A stretch of DNA of 64,000 bases. Source: Gymnopus androsaceus JB14 (taxonomy: Eukaryota > Basidiomycota > Agaricomycetes > Agaricales > Omphalotaceae). The notes under the pieces are model-generated. The model saw nothing but the letters and a program-made list of their open reading frames with translations, searched no databases and was not told the origin of the DNA. Location of the stretch: assembly GCA_009733575.1 (NCBI GenBank), contig ML769636.1, forward strand, positions 35,910 to 99,909, written 5' to 3'. This document shows positions 47,266-58,929 of this stretch, one piece after another (the stretch's first letter is position 1; each line of letters starts with the position of its first letter). A program made the position numbers and the translations under genes.

Positions 47266-49353
47266 TGTGCGACGACGAATCTATAAAGGCCGGTCGACGT
47301 CTTGCGTTCGAGAAAGAGAAGGATTAGCGCTGGGTCACATGAAGATGTGAAGGTCTCCCACACAGGCGATAAGATAAGGCGGCCCGGACTCACGCGCTTC
47401 TTTCTCGATTACTCATTCACTGTGTCAACTTTCAAAAGTGCGCACTTGCTCTAGATCTGGTACCAGTTTACGCCAAGTCGACTGGAATGCCATCCGCTCT
47501 TAAAAAATCGGGTCTAAGTATGGCGTGCCCGATATGATGGGCTCACTGAAGGTAAGTGATTTTCGCAGACCGCCTGCACCCCCGTTCATTTCTAGAGTAA
47601 GTATTGCCGCCAGCTTTCTGGCAGCTGATATCTGGCTAAGTGCGTTACGCTGGATTTTGATATCTGTCTTTGCAGTTTAAGGAGTTTATGACAGTCAGAA
47701 AGCATAACGGTATTCTTTTCACTGTCCCCATCGCCGTTCTGGCTTTGCTTCAAATAAGTATACTTATTACCAGTGAGTTGAGATTCTGCACACTGACTTT
47801 TATTTTCTCTGTGTTTTCAAATTCCCGGAGTTGGCATGTACTTACTCTGCCTTTGTTTTTCAACCATGCTACGCACTGATTTCTGTGAACAGATTTCAAA
47901 CTGGAATATAACAAATTGACGGAGTATCTGGCTCATTTGGCAAAGTATGATGTCTCCCGGGCGTGAGTGGGGGTACTTGGAGACCAGAATCTAGAGGTAT
48001 CGTTTTGTACCACAGGCGGCCCGAAACACAAAAAACTGTTCACTCATGTATTCATTAATCCTTGGTAGTCAAGCAACCTCACAGTGAAGATACAGCCAGC
48101 ACAATGTTCCAACCGGTGTTGGCCTGACGTGAGTTACTTTCTGTGACTTACCCAGTTTATATTATTCCAGTCACTCTTACGCGCGCATCTATCAAATGTC
48201 AAACGAAGCCAAGTTTCAGGACGATACAATGTACCGCTTGGATCCTCGCTCTGAGTCAATTCCCTCTTTCCCAACTCCTTCCAACCCGATCCAATTCCAT
48301 TGTGATCAGTCTTCTACTTTTCCATTATTCAGTCGGGACGCTGAACGCTCATCAAGTTCACGGAGACACTGGCTTTATTCATTCTCAGTACTTGCTGGTG
48401 GATTGGCCGAAAACAAATCTCACGTCGAATATACAGCACTCAAGATGTTCATCAATGAAGCGGCTACCATCACAAGCTCCAAGGCGAATTTTTCCAAGAA
48501 CTCATTGTCGTCAATCAAATTGCGCTCTTCATCTGAGGGTTATGCCTATTCTCCAAAGCTGTTATACTACTGATACACTAATATTATGATTTGCTCCCTT
48601 CCGACCTGGCAGTGTTTCAGGTATCCAACTGTATTCTCGCCACTGCATAGTTGAATAGTGTTCATGCTTCTAGCAGTCGAATAATAGGTCCTTGTGAGTT
48701 ACATCCTTAGCTCTGGCCTGGTTTTGATGGTGGTCCTGACTGTGAGATGCCACAGGAACCAGCACAGAGCTCGAATAAGTATCCTGGAGATCAAGACGCT
48801 CGACTGCTTGGATTCTGCTCTAGATATGCGATTCTTCCAGCAGTGGCTACGAATTTATTGGGCTTGCTAATGTCATACCCTATATCGACGCAATTTACTC
48901 ATCGCCGTTTACCCATGGTAACAATTCTTTTCGGGGCTGGACGCGCTTGGCATCTCGAGTATACAGTGATTCAGAGTGCCATTTTTGTGTTCCTCACAAA
49001 CGTTTCTTCTGTACGTCTCCGATTATCCAGTCGGGACGCTGAGCGCTGATTAGACATCACAGAAACGAAATGTATTCCGAGCGGATTGTCAAAAAAAAAA
49101 AAAAAAATCAGCGGGTAACGTCGATTCAACACAGCAAATTTGAGTTCTACTCCGAATATCCGCGCTCAGCCTAAGGCCAGTGTACAAATTTCAGATGGGT
49201 ATAAAGGATTGCGAGTTTCTGCCTCAGGTTTTTATTTCAAATTTCTTCTCCTCCTCTTCCTTTATATTTTTCTTTGTAGCGCTTGGCCGCTTCGCAGCTT
49301 TGTTCCTTTACTTTTCGTTTTCCTAGTATACGTCTTTTTCTCGCCCTTCCACA
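47266..49353. other. Long region without a confident gene
   Basis: About 2.1 kb. It holds the eL42 promoter at the left. Plus-strand frames at 47670-47879 (a hydrophobic stretch VPIAVLALLQISILIT) and 48196-48573 (125 codons, Ser-rich) are possible exons of an unknown gene but cannot be joined. An imperfect repeat of about 45 bases, ATTATYCAGTCGGGACGCTG and following bases, occurs at 48323 and 49020. An A-run of 17 lies at 49082. Confidence 0.4.
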
Positions 49354-50098
49354 ATGTTCCCAAGCGCCCTATCTTTGATCTGTCTCTGCTCCTATTTCCC
49401 TGCACTCTGTGAGTATCTCTCACTTTCTATATTTCTTCCAGGTTTCACTGCGCTTGCACCGATTGACTTGTTTTATATCTGGGCAGTATATGCTCTACCC
49501 AGTCCTCAACAAAGCCTAACCTTGGAAGGCTTCGGCACTGCCCAAATTGGTGCCGCAACCGACGGAGGGATTGCCACCGACTTTCTAATACAGACGGGAG
49601 CCACCGGGGGCGCTCAGACTTCCTTTGAGCTTGTAGAGGTAGACACGTTCGCAGTTGGAGGGCAAGCGGTAACCACGACAGTGACGGGTGAGCCTATTGA
49701 TACTGATATATGCTCTTTTTCCGTTTACTAACCAAGGCTCTTTTCTAAACAATCCAGCTGGGGTAGTCGCCTCAGCTTCCGGCTTTAACCTTGAAGCAAC
49801 AATCGGTAATGAACAAGTTACGGCTACTCTTTCAGAGTCATGTCAAGCTACTGCACTTGCTAATGCGGGTGGGGACTGCACAGTGCAGTTGGATGGTGAA
49901 AGTGTTAGTGTTAGTGGCCCAGGAAGTGCCGAAGTCATTGCGATCTCGGCGACACCAACTGGGAGCTCCTCACCCTCGGCAACCTCCGGATCGAAGAAGA
50001 ATTCGGGGCTCAAGCACAGCTCGTTTGACAGGAAAACATACCTGTCGGGAGTGGGACTGGGTGCTATAGTTGCGGGCTTTGTTTTCGGAGGGATATGA
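49354..50098 (+). CDS. Secreted Ser/Gly-rich protein, likely GPI-anchored
   Basis: A two-intron gene reads from a signal peptide (MFPSALSLICLCSYFPALC, then FTALAPIDL after the first intron) into a beta-rich body: LTLEGFGTAQIGAATDGGIA, GATGGAQTSFELVEVDTFAV, GFNLEATIGNEQVTATLSES and GGDCTVQLDGESVSVSGPGS. A Ser/Pro linker follows, then a hydrophobic tail SGVGLGAIVAGFVFGGI. The signal peptide plus terminal hydrophobic segment fits a GPI-anchored wall or surface protein, a type very common in mushrooms. No catalytic domain was recognised. Without the first intron, a shorter frame ending at 49731 is the alternative. Confidence 0.7.
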
Positions 50099-50495
50099 TT
50101 AATTTTAAGATTCATTTGACAATGCCCTCGTGTCTCGCAGTACTACTGTCGCTAGAGTGCACTACACAGTCTTTCTAAGTTAGGCCTACGGGATAATATT
50201 ACCTCGTACACTGGATAGATCCAGATTCCAGAGAAAGCATATCGGATTGAATTTGCCAAGCACCACTCAACATACTTATCGTAAGTGAGCTATATAACAC
50301 CACCAGCAGGTAGCAGAGAGGATACAAAAAAAAATATAAAATATGTATGAGCTCGAGGAAGAGACAATCCGACGCACTGAAAAGGTGATTCTTGGTTCAT
50401 GGGAAGTCCATAGTATATTAGTAGCCCAAAAGATTGAAAGTGGAAGCGCAACCTTTGATTAAGAGAGGAAAGGAAAAAGCTCAAGTCAAAACTCG
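50099..50495. other. Convergent intergenic region
   Basis: About 400 bases between two genes that end toward each other. No gene was seen. Confidence 0.5.
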
Positions 50496-51104
50496 TCAGT
50501 CGAGTAAGTAATACGACGATGAACCTGAAAAGGAACTTGATGCTCGAAATACCAATGTCTTCTGTGTGTAGGGCATCCAATTATGAAAAAAATCCAGCCA
50601 GTACCCGTCGTCCATCCCAGGAATAACAACGGATAGTCGTCGCCTGTCATCCCAGTTCGATATTTGGTAAGGTTCGTCGTGGTGGGCATCATACATATGG
50701 AGGACTTTTACAAGCGAGCCAAGATGAGGAGAGTTTTCTAGAACCATGTCATAGAATCGTTCTGCGGGCGTTGGCCTCATATAAAACTCCTCCTCGTCAC
50801 GGTTGTAGTCGCTGTAGTAGCCAAACTCGTACTCGTCTGAATCGTAGTCCGAATCTTCCGAAAAATGGAAATCATCCCATTTTGCTGTTTTTTCTTTGAA
50901 AGTGACGGTATGGAATAGTCTGCGTTGGGCCGGAATCGAGAAAGATCTGGAAACTAAAGCAACTCGACGGAATACATCTAACCCGGACGACGTAGGAATC
51001 GCATCAACAATCTGTTCGATAATTTCTTGAGGAAAATGGCGATAACTATGAGTTTCTGCAGACTCTGGCTGTTTCTTGTGGCACAGATTTCTTCTTCTGA
51101 ATAT
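50496..51104 (-). CDS. F-box-like protein, 5' end unresolved
   Basis: The minus-strand frame reads HFPQEIIEQIVDAIPTSSGL, then DVFRRVALVSRSFSIPAQRR and LFHTVTF. This is the F-box-like pattern found in hundreds of mushroom genes, expected to recruit targets to SCF ubiquitin ligases. Downstream are an acidic Tyr/Asp-rich stretch (EDSDYDSDEYEFGYYSDYN) and the segment AERFYDMVLENSPHLGSLVK. It ends with LLD-TAA at 50496. About 200 residues are visible, shorter than most relatives, which carry leucine-rich repeats. No ATG was found in this exon before the F-box; an acceptor (TTAATAG) at 51105 implies an upstream first exon that I could not fix. Confidence 0.6.
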   Translation of the reverse strand: MFRRRNLCHKKQPESAETHSYRHFPQEIIEQIVDAIPTSSGLDVFRRVALVSRSFSIPAQRRLFHTVTFKEKTAKWDDFHFSEDSDYDSDEYEFGYYSDYNRDEEEFYMRPTPAERFYDMVLENSPHLGSLVKVLHMYDAHHDEPYQISNWDDRRRLSVVIPGMDDGYWLDFFHNWMPYTQKTLVFRASSSFSGSSSYYLLD

Positions 51105-52323
51105 CTATTAACTACATCAAGTACGCAGAATCAAATGAATCGACTTGCTTTGCGTTTGTCTCCCAAGTTTTGCAATCTCTTCTGACCTTTCTTGCGGTGC
51201 ATTTGAGCGACTCGGAGGATAAGATACGCTATAAAATAAAAGATCAAGATCTGATCAGTTTACAAGATACGAAATACATTACTTTCTTCAAGTTTGCTTC
51301 AAGTGTTCAAGGTGGTCAAAGTCACAAAGTAAGTTGAAGATGTGATGACGACACGCGACGCGCCTAGCGATTCAACTTGAAATTGGTCTTGAACTCTGTT
51401 CAAGTATTCCAGAGCTGCATATATAGAAATATAAACTCGTAGGACATGATGTATGATTTAATTCGTCAATTTCAAAACAAACAGCTCTCCGATCTCCATC
51501 GAGTTTACAATTATGAAGAGTCCATTTGAGAAGTAGAACACCACCAACAGCGTCATCTTCAGGGTAGGTATCCAAGTAGGCTACCTCCTCAAAAAATGTT
51601 CCTGTAGCATTCTTGGAGACGCTGATGATATCAATGGAGACCCAACATTAGTTGGATTCATCACAATCACCGCTTTGACCTTCCTATTACAGACACCATA
51701 CAGACGCACTGACGCGAATTCGACGAAATTGAAAGTCGGCTTCTAAAATATACGTGTTTATTCATAGAATTCGTATGCAAGTAGTAATGAGGATACTTTA
51801 TATGTATTGTATCTATGTTACTGAGTATATAAATAATGTGTGCAGTAATGTGCAAGGTTGCAGTGCATGCAAGCACGCTACAAACTTGGATGAGAGGTAG
51901 CGTTGGTAGCGATTTTGGGAGAAACTGTGGGGGATAGGGAGGGACGGAAAAGTGAGATGTACACAGAGAAAAATGCCAAGAATCGTACAAATCGTATGAA
52001 TGTGATCAGGGCCATGAAAAGAAAGAAAAAAAAGCTAGTGGTACAGACAAAGTACAAGAGGAGAAACGACTGGCGAGATTTATTGAAGGGATTGACTAAG
52101 AGGGTGCTGGACGATGAATGTGGGCGGGAATGGAGAATAGGGGAAGAGGTGAACAGAAAGGCAGAATCAAATCGTCCATTGAAGAACCCTGTGTTTTTAA
52201 AACCCTGAAAGTCTATGAGATAATAAATGCATGAAATAAACCAATAAGATATCGACTACTGAGGTCGGAGTAGACAGAGAGATCGAAGAATGCAGAATGA
52301 ACATAATGTTCGAGGTAACAACC
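51105..52323. other. Region without a confident gene
   Basis: About 1.2 kb that should include the first exon and promoter of the F-box-like gene and the 3' region of the Gac1-like gene. A Lys/Arg-rich 101-codon plus-strand frame (51903-52208) looks like low-complexity sequence and is not supported. Confidence 0.4.
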
Positions 52324-54674
52324 CTATCTCGTTGGAGTGACTGATCGTGAATCCGGGCCAACAAGGCGTTCCGGCGAGGTAGGCGTAGACGGAGGCGATA
52401 ATTCAGAGTTGATTCGTATAGACATGTCATCGGGAGTTTGAGTAGCTGGCTGAGGCGAAAATAGATGGAGCCCTCCTATACCATGCAAACGTGGAGATGA
52501 CGAAGACAGAAACTCATCCACGCTTGAAGTAGACGATGAACGAGAGATAGGTTCCGACGCTGATTCGTCAGAACTGTTGCCACCACTACTCTCTAAACCA
52601 GTGAAAAAGCAGAACCTAGAAGCGAGATTAGGAATCCATACTACGACTCAGCAGGGACAAGATAGCATACCTATTCAGGAACTGATTGTAATTCGTTTTA
52701 GGACTGGCAGACTCCACTGGACTAAGCGCGAAAGGAGGAGAGCCAGCAGGCGTTGACGATTCGGATTCGGTAATCGGAGGCGAAATCAACGATGACGAAC
52801 CGCCGTCACTTGCTTCAGCTAAGAGAGCCTCCTTTGGAGCGAGGCCATAGCCCAAGCCTGGCGCACGGTATGGACTCCTGGGTCTAATGGCGGGAAGCGA
52901 GTAGTAGCGAGGACTGGGCATGGGCGTTGTATCATCAAAGGAACCCTGAACGGGGCGTACTAGGAGGCGTCATTTTCACCTTTCGACGAGTCCCATGCCG
53001 CTCAAGTCAAAGTACCCGCGCTGATGGTTCCTCACGACAGGCTCGATCTCTGGTCCATCTTCGGCATCGGATGGGACAAAAGGTGCCGGACGAAAGGTAT
53101 CATCTAGATCACGAGGGGAGCCCAGAGCAGGTTTCTCTTTTGGTATGGAACGCCGCCTTTTTGGCATCTCGGGCCATGGAACTGAGTCGACAGAGGAGCT
53201 GGAGACGAGAGGATACGAGTGCATTCGATTGTGCTCACGAATGTTAAACGTAGGACTAAAGGCGCTCTTGAGAGCTGCACCAAAGTCGTATCGAGAGGAA
53301 AGCGATGTTTCTGCTTTCAGAGGCGATGTAGGTTCGGGAGAAGTCAATATTGGCTGGGAGAGCGGAGCGGCAACCGCTTCGTCCCTCTTCTTGACGACTT
53401 TCTCTAATCGACTGTGCAAATCGGAGATGTCGCTGCCTGAGGAAATGTCACGATCAGAGCCTGATGCACTGACAGATGGTTGCTCCACTGGTTTGGGCAT
53501 CTCCTTTGTGAATTTGACAACATAATTCCGCCCGAAATTGTTGTCCCAGATCTCCCTGCCGTCGACGTTATACCGAAGAGCGACTATTAGCGTCTTCTCC
53601 TCGATGCGTGCCATAAGGTCGGATAATCTGATAGTGAATCCAAAGACGTCAAACTCTCCGCCGGCGGACTCGAGGTATTTGGCCGTAACCTCGCTCGTAG
53701 TCTGCCAATCGATCAAAGGTGAAGCGTACAGCGACCCATTTGTGGAAAGATAGATTCCGTACTCTGATCCTCCCAACGATGTTAAACCCATCCGACGAAA
53801 GCTTCATCTCCTCCATGACGATATCGGTGTTCAGATTGAGAGATGGAGGCATGTTAGCGACGGTCATCTTTAGAGACTTTGATTTTCCAAAGATAAACGA
53901 CGGGAAATCGCTTTCTGCTCCACTTGTATCATCGGTAGGGCTACCGTCTCTCGAAACTGCCAGTGGCCGTTGCTCAGCGAGGAAGAGCTTGACGTGCTCC
54001 AAGCGCGAATCGAATTTAACAGCTTTGGGCACTGTGGGAGTGGTCGGTTCGCTTTTACTCGATAAGCCACCGGGTGTTACAGACAGAGAACCCTTGAATG
54101 ACGATTTGGATGCCTTGAGCGAAGGTTTGACTAGCTGGCCAGATTTCTTTCGAACGGCGAGCACAGGTGGGAGAGGAGGAGCGGATTTATGAGAACTTGG
54201 CTCGACTAATGGGAATTCAATGTGTATCTCCGACTGCGTTCTCGAAGGAAGACCTTCCAGACTAAGGCTCAAAACAGGTGGCTCGCTCTGCTTGGGCAGA
54301 GAGAGAGTACGTTCCTTCTTTGACCGAGGGATACCGAACGTAGGCGACACTGGCTCTACGGGAACTGCGGGAGCGTTCCGGGAAGACCGAGGACCTTTAG
54401 CTCGTGTGGGAGAAAGGCGGGAAGAACTCGAACTACTTGAGGAATCAGAGGTGACTCCAGAGGTAGAAGCAGAGTTATCATCTGGAGGAGTAGCTTGCTG
54501 CACCGTAATCTTTACTGGACTGGGATTGACTTTCGGTGGAGTAGTAATTCCACTGGAAAATGTGCGCTGAGTAGAAGATGTCCTTCTAGGAATACGAGGC
54601 AAGGGCGATCCAGCTGTGTTGGTGGCTGAGCGAGCCAGAAGATAATCCATGTGAGTGAGACGGAAAGGTTGCAA
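52324..54674 (-). CDS. PP1 glycogen-targeting regulatory subunit (CBM21)
   Basis: Gac1/PPP1R3-type protein that directs type 1 phosphatase to glycogen synthase. A long Ser/Pro-rich N-terminus contains the PP1-binding RVxF-like motif KAVKFDSRLEHVKLF. The CBM21 domain reads LNTDIVMEEMKLSSDGFNIV, GRIRVRNLSFHKWVAVRFTF, WQTTSEVTAKYLES, FGFTIRLSDL and LIVALRYNVDGREIWDNNFG, then RNYVVKF. The C-terminus has the conserved YNQFLNR-FCFFTG joined over an intron and ends RSVTPTR at 52324. One extra C after VRFTFD (about 53718) splits the CBM21 domain across two frames. Two more small shifts (about 52976-53000 and 52945) separate the middle from PSPRYYSLPAIRPRSP. These could be assembly errors or a broken gene. 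Confidence 0.85.
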
Positions 54675-57020
54675 GCATAGTAGTCGTCATTAGGGGAGCT
54701 AGAATAGAAGAATTAAATTGTCGAGCAAAAAATACACGGAAGAATCGAGACGCACTGTAACGTTTCAAGGTATCGCTTTCCCTTTCGGTGAGCTGGACGG
54801 ATAAGAAGCGCGAAAGAAAAGCTATCTCGTAGCTTGATAGTGATGTACCGGTTCAAGTCCGTATGAGGTTACAGGCTATCTGCGAAAATACAGCAACCAC
54901 ATCAGCAATTAAACACCGAGTAAAAAGCTGTTCAAACCTTACAGCGATAGCGCACAGAAAGGTCAGAAGAAGAAAAGGAATAATGTATGGCCTAAAGGGG
55001 TCCCCAAACCTCCTTCGCCGACACGATAAATAATATATAAGATTGAGAACAACCACGTGAGTCAACTTTGTCATTCCCAATCGTCAGCTTTGACCATTAC
55101 CCCATTCGACCCCGATGCGGGACTCTCTCCCCAGAACGTTTCCCCGGCGGCTTCTACATACAGCCTCCATGGGAGGCTCTGGCATGATCTGGGGACTAGG
55201 GAATCTTTTCCGTGAATTTTCCTTCAACTCCTCGAATCATTCTCGAATTTTCTGGCACTTCTAAAATTGGCGTGCCTAATTTGCTTAGATGTGCTTGCGC
55301 GCATATGTCGGACTCGCGATAGCCTCTTACTCATCTCAGTACCATCCTGTACCATCGTGCCCTTTCTCTTATGAATTGTAACGAATCTTCATAACCTTAT
55401 ACCGTAGTAGTAATTCTACTAGGAATAATAGTATGGTTCCAGGACTCTCAGGATCAAAACGTTTCACTCGTTCCCGTCCAGCAGTCGTCATTAATGATGC
55501 AATGGACAGTCTAGGCTTTATTTTTGCCTCCTTCCTCTCGTACATAGTAACATACTAGTCAATCTGTTCAGGTTGACAGTCAGGCCTAGTCAGGGATGGG
55601 TATCCAGTTCAAGGTCGTCACCGTCGTCATCAACGCCATCAGGTAAACCCAAAGTCGAGGATCCTATTACCGCGCTTCCGAAACGAAGAAGGCGGAGGCG
55701 AGTCTGGTAGGAGGGTTTGGATGCGATGGACTGTAAGAGTGAGGAGCTGGAATTGGATCTGGAGCTGTGGAAGTGGAAGCAGAGTAGAAGTAAAAGTAGA
55801 GGGCGCTGGTAAAAGGCTGGTCGATGAAATTACTGCATTGGTAGCTTGTCGGTGAAGCGGTTTGAATCGTACGCGCCGGTGACAATGTAGAGGTACTGTC
55901 TTCAGTCGATATGCACGGCATTCGAATCGTTCACTTGCGTCGATGATCCGTAGATATTTTTCTAATTTTTGTTGAACGCGTTCGAGGACCCTATTATACA
56001 CAGCGTAAAGACATAATAAAAGTAGCATAATATACACATACGTACTTCATTGAAACACTCTAGACCTGTCTGACCAGCAGCTTACATCTGTGCATGCAGC
56101 AAGAACCCTTTGCCATGCAACGAGCTAAGCGATTAACCATGCTCGGTGGTCGTTTGGTATAATCGTCGTGGATGGAGGCGAAGGTGGAATCAAGGTAAGA
56201 CGAGCTAAGGATGTTGAAGATCCACGTCGGGATCAGAGTCAGAATCGGAGTCGCAGTCAGAGGTTGAAGAAGATAGTTCCTGCATAACGATGTAATATGA
56301 GCCACTTTCGTCCAGGTTTCGCGTATAGATTTTTCTCTACATCGTTCTGATTATATTCAACTTCCCCTCTTCTTCGTCGTCCTCGTCGTCCTCAAAGATC
56401 ACTGCCTTTTCTTCAAGCTGTGAGCATGATACCTCGTTAGTTGTGAGGTTATATCTAGCGTGTCATTGGTTCGGACTACGCGAAAAAGGGAAGAGTCTTC
56501 TGTTAGTTCATAACGTAGCGCGGATGGGTTTCGTTTCAGTTTAATTGGTTTGGTGACTTTGGTCGATTCTTTCGTGCCATGAAATTTGAAGAGAAGTTCT
56601 GATTATGTTGGCTGCGTATCTAATCTACACTGCCACACAGCGAATTAACCTATTCAAGACACTTTTCTAGTTACTGAACCGTGTGTCTCCACCTTGCGGA
56701 ACGTGTTTTTGGCAGTGATCAAAAAAAAAAATAGACACCCATATATAGTAATAGAGACACAGCTATATGCTTATGAGACGCTCTATCGAGATCTATTACA
56801 AAACGTTCTAGCACTAGAAATTGAATGGACCCGTGCATCACTGCATCCGATAGCGGAACTGCAGAGAAATATGTAGGCGCAACCATTAAGTGTTGCGAGC
56901 CTGTTAAAGAATCCATATTTGGTGGTGGCTCCTGTTAAAGATTGTACATGAGCTACACCCAGAGTTGCAAACGAAGAAAAGCACAAACATTGTTTAACGA
57001 GCTGAGCGCCGTCATCTGTA
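54675..57020. other. Region without a confident gene
   Basis: About 2.3 kb. The left end is the promoter of the Gac1-like gene. Between about 55640 and 56460 the minus strand has short coding-like pieces in different frames: an acidic segment EEKAVIFEDDEDDEEEGK at about 56370, a Ser/Asp-rich segment at about 56220, and two overlapping frames at 55639-56037 and 55667-55921. They may be remains of one gene, but I could not assemble them. Confidence 0.4.
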
Positions 57021-58354
57021 CTACAATCTCACGAACAACGAGATGCGTTTCAAGAGCCGTGATATTCGTGGAAACAGCCAGCCCAGCCTATACACATAAC
57101 CTCTTAAATACATTATTTTCTTTTCCAGAAAAAAGAAAACATACCTCGAATGTGCTCCTGGCATGTTGTACGCGACGTTGAAGGGCTTCGAGATTTTCGC
57201 TGTCCCTCTTGGCGAACGGGACCAAGCGTAATCCATCATGTTTTCTGAGTTTCAGCAACGTCTTTTGGACGTCCAGTAAGTTTCTATGAAAGTGGTTAAC
57301 CTTGAAATCAAGTAGGTCGTTGAAAAACATACTGAAAAAGCCCTTCCACATCTCTGCGTAATTCCTCATTTTCCTGAGCTGCAGGGGACTTTTGCACCTT
57401 CCGTAATACCATACGAAAGTATTCCCTCACGTCGCGCAGGATCTCGGCTAACAGCTGCTTATTGCTTCTGATAGTCTGAAGGCGAAATAGCTTCAGGAAA
57501 ATAATACGTGCTGAGTTAATAGCTGAACGTACCTGTATTGTAGTACAAATCTCAGTAAATCCAGTTGCTATGGGCTTTAGCGTCCCAAGAACAGGGACAC
57601 TATCGCACAAAACAAATAAAGCACTACCGATACTGGCAGCAATCATGAGCGCATCTTCTGTTCGGTCTGAGCTTCTGGGTGGAGAATCGTACGGCTGTTG
57701 ATGAGTTACCAAGTGAGTTAATATGCATAAAATAAATAAAAGATTGCTTACCATCGCGAAAGAGTGTATTTTCTCCAACTCATCTCGCAAGGTTTCCAGA
57801 TCTTTGGTGACAACTTTTTGCTTGGTCTTCCTACTTTGCAGAGAGCGTCCAATACTCGGATTTGTAACATTATCTTCAATATACTCGATGGTCTTCCGGA
57901 GGATGCTAAGCGCAGAAAACATCACTAAATATCATTGTAACCAGGAAAAGAATTATACGCACCCTGTCATACTCGGAATGAACGTCCTTACTAAAACACC
58001 ATCCTTCTGAATTATCTGGCTATTCTCCGACTCGAGATTCGCCAGCGTCCAAGCGCTTTCGACCATATTGAAGATGTCGTTTAACATCTCTCGATGTTCA
58101 TTTACGAGGATGATATCGTCCTGTAAGTAGAGAATCAGTTTGACAATTATTTCTTCTAAAGATACGAGCCTTACAATGTTCACAGCCTTCAATCGCTCAA
58201 GTAGTGTTTTCGTATCCGTTAATTCCACTGGCGGAGTGGTCCTAGTACTCTCTGTTGATATCGAGCAAACATCCAGAGATGTATCAGTAGAAGTCTGCGG
58301 ACTGGCAGAAGCACTCGAACGTTGACATCGCAATCGGAGCACAGATTTCGACAT
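57021..58354 (-). CDS. Orphan helical-bundle protein, NLR N-terminus-like
   Basis: An intact multi-exon gene of roughly 390 residues. After a Ser/Thr-rich start (MSKSVLRLRCQRSSASASPQ) come long amphipathic helices: TKTLLERLKAVNIVRLVSLE, ALSILRKTIEYIEDNV, KDLETLRDELEKI, and the segment IAASIGSALFVLCDSVPVLG with TLKPIATGFTEICTTIQ. This last pair looks like the hydrophobic helix and PxxK pattern of the N-terminal four-helix (HeLo-like) domains of basidiomycete NLR/STAND proteins. Further helices follow: NKQLLAEILRDVREYFRMVL, NLLDVQKTLLKLRKHDGLRL, RDSENLEALQRRVQHARSTF. No NACHT or NB-ARC ATPase and no repeats follow; the frame ends at TAG 57021. It could be a standalone executor or adaptor of cell death, or a truncated NLR. 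The function is inferred only. Confidence 0.55.
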
Positions 58355-58462
58355 GGTAGAAGTAATGATCTGAGAGTAGCAGCTGGAGAGAACACTTGAG
58401 AAAGTTGAGTGACTGGGCTGAGGCGGAAGTGCAGGATTCAGGGAGCAAGATATCGAGAGAAC

Positions 58463-58500
58463 GAGGAAACGTGGATAGAGAGGAAACGTGGATAGAGAGA
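58463..58500. repeat. 19-bp tandem duplication
   Basis: The unit AGGAAACGTGGATAGAGAG occurs twice in a row just upstream of the orphan helical-bundle gene, inside its probable promoter or leader. Confidence 0.8.
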
Positions 58501-58929
58501 AAAGCTGTGGAAGAGCTGTAGAACACAGGCGCTACAGGCGTCAATGGCCATGATCATTGACAAGAAACTTTTGTCAATAGGGCGTTAATCAAAGAGAACA
58601 CTGAGGGTGCTCCGTAATTAAAGTGAAGATCAACTCAAGTCTCAAATCTATTCGGACAGGGTATAACTGAACTCATAAGCTGCGCGCTAAGGGTGATTTT
58701 CAATGCAGGACTTACAATGCTACATGAGTCGGTTTTATCGCTGACATCCTTCGCATCTGATGGGTCACAAAAAAGCAAGACTTCACGGTCAAGAAACCCC
58801 CGCTCCTTCCGCCAAAGCATAACTTACATTTTGCGGTTAGACAAAAGTGATCGCCGGCTAGAAGGCGGGAGATGAAATCTAGCTACCGAAGGGGATATCG
58901 GACACATAGGTTGGTGCTGGTCAGTTACA

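Noticed and set aside
49082..49098. A17 run as a retrotransposed poly(A) tail
   Set aside because: No target duplication or processed coding sequence was found upstream.
52927..53525. Plus-strand ORFs across the Gac1-like gene
   Set aside because: Antisense shadows of CBM21 coding sequence.
54845..54875. GGTTCAAGTCC resembling a tRNA T-loop
   Set aside because: The flanking bases do not form a T-stem and no acceptor or anticodon stem can be drawn.
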